DNA of 64,000 nucleotides from Peribacillus asahii (lineage in GTDB: Bacteria > Bacillota > Bacilli > Bacillales > DSM-1321). The notes under the pieces were generated by a model that searched no databases, was not told the origin of the DNA, and worked only from the letters and a program-made list of their open reading frames with translations. Below, piece by piece: positions 59,027 to 64,000 of the stretch. Where the stretch lies: the NCBI RefSeq assembly GCF_003570725.1, contig NZ_QWVS01000002.1, positions 462,587 through 526,586 of the forward strand, read 5' to 3'. Numbering within the stretch: the stretch's first letter is position 1; every line of letters begins with the position of its first letter. The position numbers and the translations under genes are program-made.

Positions 59027-59740
59027 TTATTGTGACTTCTTTTCTTTTTCCGCTCGATAAAATTCATGAAACATTTTCATTAGCGCCCGCTTTTCAATAC
59101 GAGAGACATAACTTCTTGAAATGCCTAACTCCTTGGCAATTTCACGCTGTGTTTTTTCTTTTTTTAAGTCGAGGCCGAACCTGCCAACAATTACTTCTTT
59201 TTCACGCTCATCCAGAATATCAATATATTTTTTTACTTTTTCCAGTTCCATATTCAGCTGAATGGTATCAATTACATCCTCAGATTCAGATTTTAGTACA
59301 TCAATTAAACTAATCTCATTTCCTTCTTTATCTTGCCCAATAGGATCATGAAGAGAAACATCCTTTTTCGTTTTCTTCGTCGCTCTTAAATGCATGAGAA
59401 TCTCATTTTCAATACAGCGCGCAGCATAAGTTGCTAGTTTTGTTCCTTTTCCATCAGAATAGCTTTCAATTGCTTTAATTAAACCGATTGTCCCAATAGA
59501 AATTAAATCTTCTGAGTCTTCACCTGTATTTTCGAATTTTTTAACAATATGAGCAACCAGGCGAAGATTATGCTCGATTAGCTTATTTCGAGCATCACTG
59601 TCCCCCTCACTCATTAACTTTAAATATTTCTTTTCATCTTGAGAGGATAAAGGCTGAGGAAAGGCATTATTTTTTACGTAAGAAACTAATAAATAAAATT
59701 CTTTCATTAAATAGCCAATTGCGGTAAGAATTCCGGGCAT
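59027..59740 (-). CDS. sigK: Late mother-cell sporulation sigma factor, pro-sigma-K
   Basis: Directs late mother-cell transcription (coat and cortex genes). The 237-residue protein starts with the hydrophobic pro-sequence [20 protein letters not shown] that SpoIVFB removes, followed by [12 protein letters not shown], region 2 ([19 protein letters not shown], in parts) and region 4.2 ([20 protein letters not shown]). The ATG at 59738-59740 follows GGGAGG; upstream in-frame codons are not used. The gene is continuous: there is no skin-type element interrupting it. Confidence 0.96.
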   Translation of the reverse strand: MPGILTAIGYLMKEFYLLVSYVKNNAFPQPLSSQDEKKYLKLMSEGDSDARNKLIEHNLRLVAHIVKKFENTGEDSEDLISIGTIGLIKAIESYSDGKGTKLATYAARCIENEILMHLRATKKTKKDVSLHDPIGQDKEGNEISLIDVLKSESEDVIDTIQLNMELEKVKKYIDILDEREKEVIVGRFGLDLKKEKTQREIAKELGISRSYVSRIEKRALMKMFHEFYRAEKEKKSQ

Positions 59741-60177
59741 AAATATAACCTCCCGTTTCTTTTGGCGTTCTCTTATCATTATTGTTATGCAAGAGGAAAC
59801 TTGTTCTTGTCTGTCCTACTCGAAAATCATCAGTTTAAATCCTGGGCCTTTAATTACAGTTGTTTACATATTTTCCTAAGTATTTAATTCGTTCATCAAA
59901 GTTGTTTAAGTCTTCATGGATCGAAAACTACCTTTCATGCAAGCAACTTGCAAGCCAAACTTTATAATTTTTATAAAAAGCGCTTTGTTTTCTCATTTAA
60001 CTCATAATAAACAACATACAAAAGCTTGATAGAATAATTGAGTTACTTAAAAGGATAAGAAAGTTTTCTAAATTCAATTTCATTGATTTTACATAGTTCG
60101 ATTCACTTCTCTTTCGATTTAGCACACATTCTCTTGTCTATATATTTAGAATCCCCAATCGCTCTCAAACGCTGCTA
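59741..60177. other. Intergenic region upstream of sigK and the YjcZ-type gene
   Basis: About 440 AT-rich bases without a convincing gene on either strand. It should hold the sigma-E/SpoIIID-dependent sigK promoter: on the minus strand GCATAACAAT (near 59781-59790) resembles a sigma-E -10 box but with one extra base and no good -35, so I do not call it. A short palindrome GCAAGCAACTTGCAAGC-like sequence lies near 59939. Confidence 0.45.
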
Positions 60178-60186
60178 CATATACTA
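60178..60186 (+). promoter_or_regulatory. Possible sigma-K -10 element for the YjcZ-type gene
   Basis: CATATACTA fits the sigma-K -10 consensus CATAnnnTA and lies 34 nt before the start. The expected AC of the -35 is not present at 16-17 nt, so support is limited. Confidence 0.35.
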
Positions 60187-60220
60187 ATATACGTCAAAGT
60201 AAGAAGGAGGTATTTCTTCT

Positions 60221-60415
60221 ATGGGATATAGTTATGGCCCATACGGATGTGGTTATGGTGTTGGAGCTTATCCTGGACCTGCCCCAGTGGCATATGGAGC
60301 TGGAGGCTGGGGGTTTGGGTTCGCTCTAGTCGTTGTCCTCTTCGTGTTGCTGCTCATTTTCGGTTTCTGGTGGTGGTTCGCAGCAGGCGGTTGGGGCTGT
60401 GTACCAGGCTGCTAA
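60221..60415 (+). CDS. YjcZ-family sporulation miniprotein
   Basis: A 64-residue protein with a Gly/Tyr/Pro-rich first half (MGYSYGPYGCGYGVGAYPGP) and a hydrophobic C-terminal helix (about 32-54, FALVVVLFVLLLIFGFWWWF) ending GCVPGC. This is the pattern of the YjcZ family of small sporulation proteins in Bacillus, whose members are often late mother-cell genes; function is unknown. AAGGAGG lies 10 nt before the ATG and a strong terminator follows, so it is a one-gene unit. Confidence 0.85.
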   Translation: MGYSYGPYGCGYGVGAYPGPAPVAYGAGGWGFGFALVVVLFVLLLIFGFWWWFAAGGWGCVPGC

Positions 60416-60416
60416 C

Positions 60417-60446
60417 AAAAAACTCGGCGAATAGGCCGAGTTTTTT
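60417..60446 (+). terminator. Terminator downstream of the YjcZ-type gene
   Basis: Stem AACTCGGC/GCCGAGTT (60421-60428/60435-60442) preceded by A and followed by TTTTTTATAG. From here to 60624 I see no gene, only short inverted repeats (e.g. CCCTAGA/TCTAGGG near 60568-60591) without T-runs. Confidence 0.85.
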
Positions 60447-60624
60447 ATAGTGGCTAATCTTAAACACTACCATTATTTTTTGAGGAATCAATCAGCCTGA
60501 GACTGATAAAGGCCTTGATGAACCTCACCAAAGCCTTAAAAATCCCTATTTACAAATCTATTACACCCTAGACAACTTGGTATCTAGGGTCCATGAAAAA
60601 AGACAGAGTTTCTGCTTCACTTTA

Positions 60625-62250
60625 CTATGCGTTCTTTCCAAATTCCCTTAACAGCATATTCAGCAATTCCCTATTTCGATTATTGCGATTGGAGCGTCCG
60701 TTCATTGTTCTATTTGATTGATTGTTTTTTTTGTTTCTAGCATTCATCAACATGTGATGCGCTATAATCAATTCATCCAGGTTTGCTCGAGTTAATCCTG
60801 CAACTTGCTTTTTGTTTTCCATTGCTTTTTGATTTTCTACTATTGCCGGTTTCTCTATTGCCTTTTGATTTTCTACTATTGCTGGTTTCTCTACTACTTT
60901 TTGATTTTTCGTCGTGGCCGATTTCTCTGTTACTTTTTGATTTTCCGTCGTGATTCGTTTCTTTTTATTTTTTTGTTTTTGCGTTTTGACTTGTTTCTCT
61001 GTTGATTTATCTACTCTATCTGTAATAAATGAAATAGTTTCTGCAGTTTTAGACTGGCTCGCTGTCAGTTCCATAGGAGTCTCTGCCGTACCAACTGAAA
61101 CCGCTGTTTGTTTAGTTTGTTCCCACACTGTAAGAACCTCAGAAGCTACGCGATTCCATTTGTAGTGTGATAGGGCAAGCTCTCTTCCTCTTTGTCCCAT
61201 TCTTTTCATCATTGCTTTGTCGGAGAGTACCTCTGTAATCTTTTCTACAAACTGACCTGGGTCCTCGGGATTTTCTACTACAAGGCCATTTTCTCTTAAT
61301 CGGATAACTTCTGCATTCCCTCCTCTTGCTGTTGTTACGATAGGAAGACCTGTTGCCATCGCTTCATAATGAACCCTTGCCAAAGGTTCTGGCCATATAG
61401 ATGTACACACGAATAAATCAGCGGCCGCAAACCAGTTTTGAATTTCACTTGGTGCTACAAAACCTGTGGTCACAACGGGGATCGGCGACTTTTTCGCCAA
61501 TGCTCTTACATAAGCAATATAATCTGTTACAGCATCCTGACTAAACCACTTACTTCCGACGATGACCAAGGCTAAGTCCTTATACTTCTTAGATAGCTCT
61601 GGCAATGCCCTGATTAATCGATCGACCCCTTTATTTCGTGAAAGCCTTCCCGCATATAAAATGACTGTTTTGTTTTCTAATCCATGAGCTTGGCGAACAT
61701 CTTGGCGAATCTTTTTCATATTTGGATGGCTACCTGGTAAAAATCGCTCGGTATCTACCCCAGAATAAATAGTTTGAACCTTTCCAGTAGCCTGTGGGTA
61801 TAAGCTCTTTATAACATTTCCTACATAATCGCTAACCGTTACAATACGTGATACTTCATTCAATGCCGCCTCAGCCTCAATAGGGTCAATTTTTTCTGCA
61901 TTGAACATGTCATTATGCATGCTTAATGTAATTTTAGCTTTCGGAGCTACACTTCGAACAGGGAGAACAAGTCGCGGACGATTAAAAATATGAATCAAAT
62001 CAAATTGATTAGATTCAAGATAACGAACGACTCCTTCTTTGTATATTTCCAATAATTTTCCTGGCACACGTACATAAGAAACACCATCGATTATTTCGTT
62101 ATCCGGTAACGACGGATCATCAGTTCCAAGTATTGTAATATCATGTGATTGTTTTAAATAGGGGAGAATACCCGCTATATACGTTTGAATGGCTCCCCCT
62201 CGTATCGGAGGCATAGGAAGTTTTTCAGTACAGATCATTAAAATTTTCAT
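60625..62250 (-). CDS. cotSA: CotSA-like spore-coat glycosyltransferase with repeat-containing C-terminal tail
   Basis: Family 4 (GT-B fold) glycosyltransferase close to B. subtilis CotSA, a coat protein. The N-terminal ATEKLP-type motif appears as CTEKLPMPPIRGGA, and the retaining-enzyme E-x7-E motif is EPLARVHYE (about 288-296), with GRLSRNKGVDRL near 201. The catalytic part ends near residue 380, the whole length of CotSA. Residues 381-541 are extra: a Lys/Gln/Thr-rich linker, about four 12-residue repeats (consensus NQKAVEKPAIVE, about 437-482), a helical ANLDELIIAHHMLMNAR motif and an Asn/Arg-rich end. Its start overlaps the cotS-like stop by 4 nt. Confidence 0.88.
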   Translation of the reverse strand: MKILMICTEKLPMPPIRGGAIQTYIAGILPYLKQSHDITILGTDDPSLPDNEIIDGVSYVRVPGKLLEIYKEGVVRYLESNQFDLIHIFNRPRLVLPVRSVAPKAKITLSMHNDMFNAEKIDPIEAEAALNEVSRIVTVSDYVGNVIKSLYPQATGKVQTIYSGVDTERFLPGSHPNMKKIRQDVRQAHGLENKTVILYAGRLSRNKGVDRLIRALPELSKKYKDLALVIVGSKWFSQDAVTDYIAYVRALAKKSPIPVVTTGFVAPSEIQNWFAAADLFVCTSIWPEPLARVHYEAMATGLPIVTTARGGNAEVIRLRENGLVVENPEDPGQFVEKITEVLSDKAMMKRMGQRGRELALSHYKWNRVASEVLTVWEQTKQTAVSVGTAETPMELTASQSKTAETISFITDRVDKSTEKQVKTQKQKNKKKRITTENQKVTEKSATTKNQKVVEKPAIVENQKAIEKPAIVENQKAMENKKQVAGLTRANLDELIIAHHMLMNARNKKNNQSNRTMNGRSNRNNRNRELLNMLLREFGKNA

Positions 62251-63347
62251 CGTGCTTCAACCCCAATCCAATCGTCTTTTATTTCTTCTAATACAGGCCA
62301 TTTCGTTTGATCGAGATTGATGATCATTTGAATTAGTTGAACCGCTTCTTCATTTAAAAATAACTCCGGCTCAAATATGGCTCCTTTCAAATGCTTATAG
62401 AATTCATTAGGAAATGACAATTCAATCATTAAGATGTCATATACTTCAGCACTTATTGGATTCACCTCATGGTAAGCTTTAATCATTTCTCGTACCCAAG
62501 TCGCATCCCATTGAGAATTATCGATCATTTTATTCGTAATTAATTTTCGTAAATCCCGAATCGGAAGGTCGAAAGCAACACCATCGAGATCAATAATCCA
62601 CATCCCATCTGAACCCATTTGACCATTGGACCAGCCATAATCCTGGTGCACTAATCCCCAATACGCATTCCCTTTAGCCACTAAATCAGAATAGCTCGAT
62701 TGATTCAGTCTTTCTAAACCCTGTATGGCTTGCTGTTCAAAGACATCTACTGCTTGTAATAAATGAGAGCTAGCCGGCATTTCTGGGTAAGCATACGCAA
62801 TGTTTCGTAACCAATCCATTTTAGTAATAATCTTTTCAAAATTCTTTGGCCATTTATGCAGCCTTGTTGCTATTTCAGCATGTTTTGGAGGTTCATATCC
62901 TTTACTTAAACGATGAAACTCACCAATAGCTCTACATAAATGTTTCGTACCTTCTAAGTCTTTTGAAGCAGGTGCTAAAGGTTCAATCCACTCCGCAACG
63001 AACCATAGTTTCCCTCCTGCTTCAACATAGTTGCTTCCATCCTTTGTTTTCACAATCGCTGGAACTCTTGCTTTTTGAACTTCCACTAAATATTCTTGAG
63101 CACCTAAACTGAATAAGCTTCTAGTCGGCCTACGATGCAATAATTTTAAACTTTTTGGACCTGCAGATGTCTCAACTTTCCAAATAGCGCCGCCTCTTGC
63201 TGGCTTGGTTGCCATGACTTGCATACTTTGAGCCGAAAAATCATAATGTGTCAGAACTTCACTTGCTATTTTTTCAATATATTCAGGCACAAAAAGTTCG
63301 GGCATCAACGCGTCAAGTTCCCATGGTTCAATTAGTATGTTCTCCAC
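62247..63347 (-). CDS. cotS: CotS-family spore coat protein (kinase-like fold)
   Basis: CotS/CotI/YutH-family coat protein built on the aminoglycoside phosphotransferase/choline-kinase fold. The kinase-like catalytic motifs are present: HQDYGWSNG at about 234-242 and IDLDGVAFD at about 252-260, and a lysine in SLKLLHRR near 68 that could bind nucleotide. The 366-residue length is normal. Translation appears to start at GTG (63345-63347), 5 nt after GGAGGG. It is first in an operon with the cotSA-like gene, as in B. subtilis, and has a good candidate sigma-K promoter. Confidence 0.88.
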   Translation of the reverse strand: MENILIEPWELDALMPELFVPEYIEKIASEVLTHYDFSAQSMQVMATKPARGGAIWKVETSAGPKSLKLLHRRPTRSLFSLGAQEYLVEVQKARVPAIVKTKDGSNYVEAGGKLWFVAEWIEPLAPASKDLEGTKHLCRAIGEFHRLSKGYEPPKHAEIATRLHKWPKNFEKIITKMDWLRNIAYAYPEMPASSHLLQAVDVFEQQAIQGLERLNQSSYSDLVAKGNAYWGLVHQDYGWSNGQMGSDGMWIIDLDGVAFDLPIRDLRKLITNKMIDNSQWDATWVREMIKAYHEVNPISAEVYDILMIELSFPNEFYKHLKGAIFEPELFLNEEAVQLIQMIINLDQTKWPVLEEIKDDWIGVEAR

Positions 63348-63472
63348 CTTATCCCTCCTATAAAATCAAAATAATGAAGTTTGCAAAATTAAAGCATAGA
63401 GCATTCATTCTTCCTAACAGATGCATGATGTCTAGGATTTTGTACCTGCAGGATTCATTCACTACTTTTTAC

Positions 63473-63499
63473 TAAACTATGCTCAAAAAAAAGTTTTGT
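63473..63499 (-). promoter_or_regulatory. Candidate sigma-K promoter of the cotS-cotSA operon
   Basis: On the minus strand an AC at 63498-63499 is followed after exactly 16 nt by CATAGTTTA (complement of 63473-63481), fitting the sigma-K pattern AC-N16/17-CATAnnnTA. It lies about 125 nt upstream of the cotS start. The rest of 63348-63613 shows no gene. Confidence 0.55.
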
Positions 63500-63613
63500 A
63501 TAGGACAACCGCTTAAAGAATTCAATAATTGAAAGATAATGTACATAACGAGATTCCAATATGGACGTTCATCATTTAACTTGCATTGTCACAACAAAAT
63601 TCCGTATGTATGT

Positions 63614-63646
63614 GAAAAGCAGGTCCCCTTTAAGGCAAAACCTGCT
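63614..63646 (-). terminator. Terminator downstream of the acidic-tail gene
   Basis: Stem AGCAGGT/ACCTGCT (63618-63624/63640-63646) with a 15-nt loop, followed on the minus strand by TTTTCACA. It lies 58 nt past the stop of the right-edge gene. Confidence 0.6.
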
Positions 63647-63704
63647 GAATAAAATTGTATATTCGGTCTAAGTATTAAGACCCTACTATACAACCTATAT
63701 TATT

Positions 63705-64000
<296 letters not shown>

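Noticed and set aside
59770..59800. Possible sigma-E promoter of sigK with CATAACAAT
   Set aside because: One base too many in the -10 box and no matching -35 at the right distance.

Overview
The window is a stretch of AT-rich chromosome from an endospore-forming Bacillaceae (Bacillus in the broad sense). Evidence: gene content and order follow the well-known Bacillus yqe/yqf neighbourhood (nfo-cshB-yqfQ-ispH ... sigA-dnaG ... glyQS-recO-era ... dnaK operon ... comE operon ... yqeG-sda). Sporulation genes are scattered through it (yqfC, yqfD, spoIIP, gpr, sda, sigK, cotS/cotSA). Regulation is Firmicute-type: a CIRCE element, a glycine T-box and sigma-A style promoters. I cannot name the species from sequence alone.

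Layout. 1-8.2 kb: nfo (cut by the window edge) and cshB on the minus strand, then yqfQ and ispH on the plus strand, then a long minus-strand block with nif3-like, trmK, cccA, a small membrane protein and sigA. 8.2-16 kb: dnaG, a YaiI/YqxD protein, ppsR, ccpN, and glyS-glyQ behind a T-box leader. 16-28 kb: recO, yqzL, era, cdd, dgkA, ybeY, pgpH, phoH, yqfD, yqfC, an unrecognised membrane-anchored protein, floA, yqeZ, yqeY, rpsU. 28-32 kb: a plus-strand Na/Pi-type transporter, then deoC, mtaB and rsmE. 32-42 kb: prmA, dnaJ, dnaK, grpE, hrcA (CIRCE), hemW, lepA. 42-51 kb: yqxA, spoIIP, gpr, then rpsT (+), holA, yqzM (+), comEC-comEB-comEA and divergent comER. 51.6-57 kb: a tightly overlapping operon yqeG-yqeH-aroE-yqeI-nadD-yqeK-rsfS-yqeM, then sda behind a cluster of DnaA boxes. 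57-64 kb: psd, pssA (+), an uninterrupted sigK, a YjcZ-type miniprotein, a cotSA-like glycosyltransferase, a cotS-like protein, and the 3' end of a gene encoding an extremely acidic repeat tail.

How the genes work together: most of the window is core information processing (replication primase and sigma factor, ribosome and tRNA maturation factors, heat-shock chaperones, DNA uptake). CcpN and PpsR pair as gluconeogenesis/PEP-cycle regulators. The sporulation genes cover sigma-E-type mother-cell functions (YqfC, YqfD, SpoIIP), germination (Gpr), the replication checkpoint (Sda) and late coat assembly (SigK, CotS, CotSA).

The least ordinary features are non-coding or repetitive. A family of palindromic mobile-looking elements sits between dnaK and dnaJ, next to gpr (flanked by an 8-bp direct repeat that looks like a target-site duplication) and in the holA leader. 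The gene at the right edge has a pure run of 20 GAA codons and a heptad Ser/Glu/Tyr repeat. The CotSA homologue carries an unusual 12-residue-repeat tail. I found no prophage, IS transposase, CRISPR array, rRNA or tRNA gene. Where several in-frame starts were possible I chose the one with the best-placed ribosome binding site and say so.
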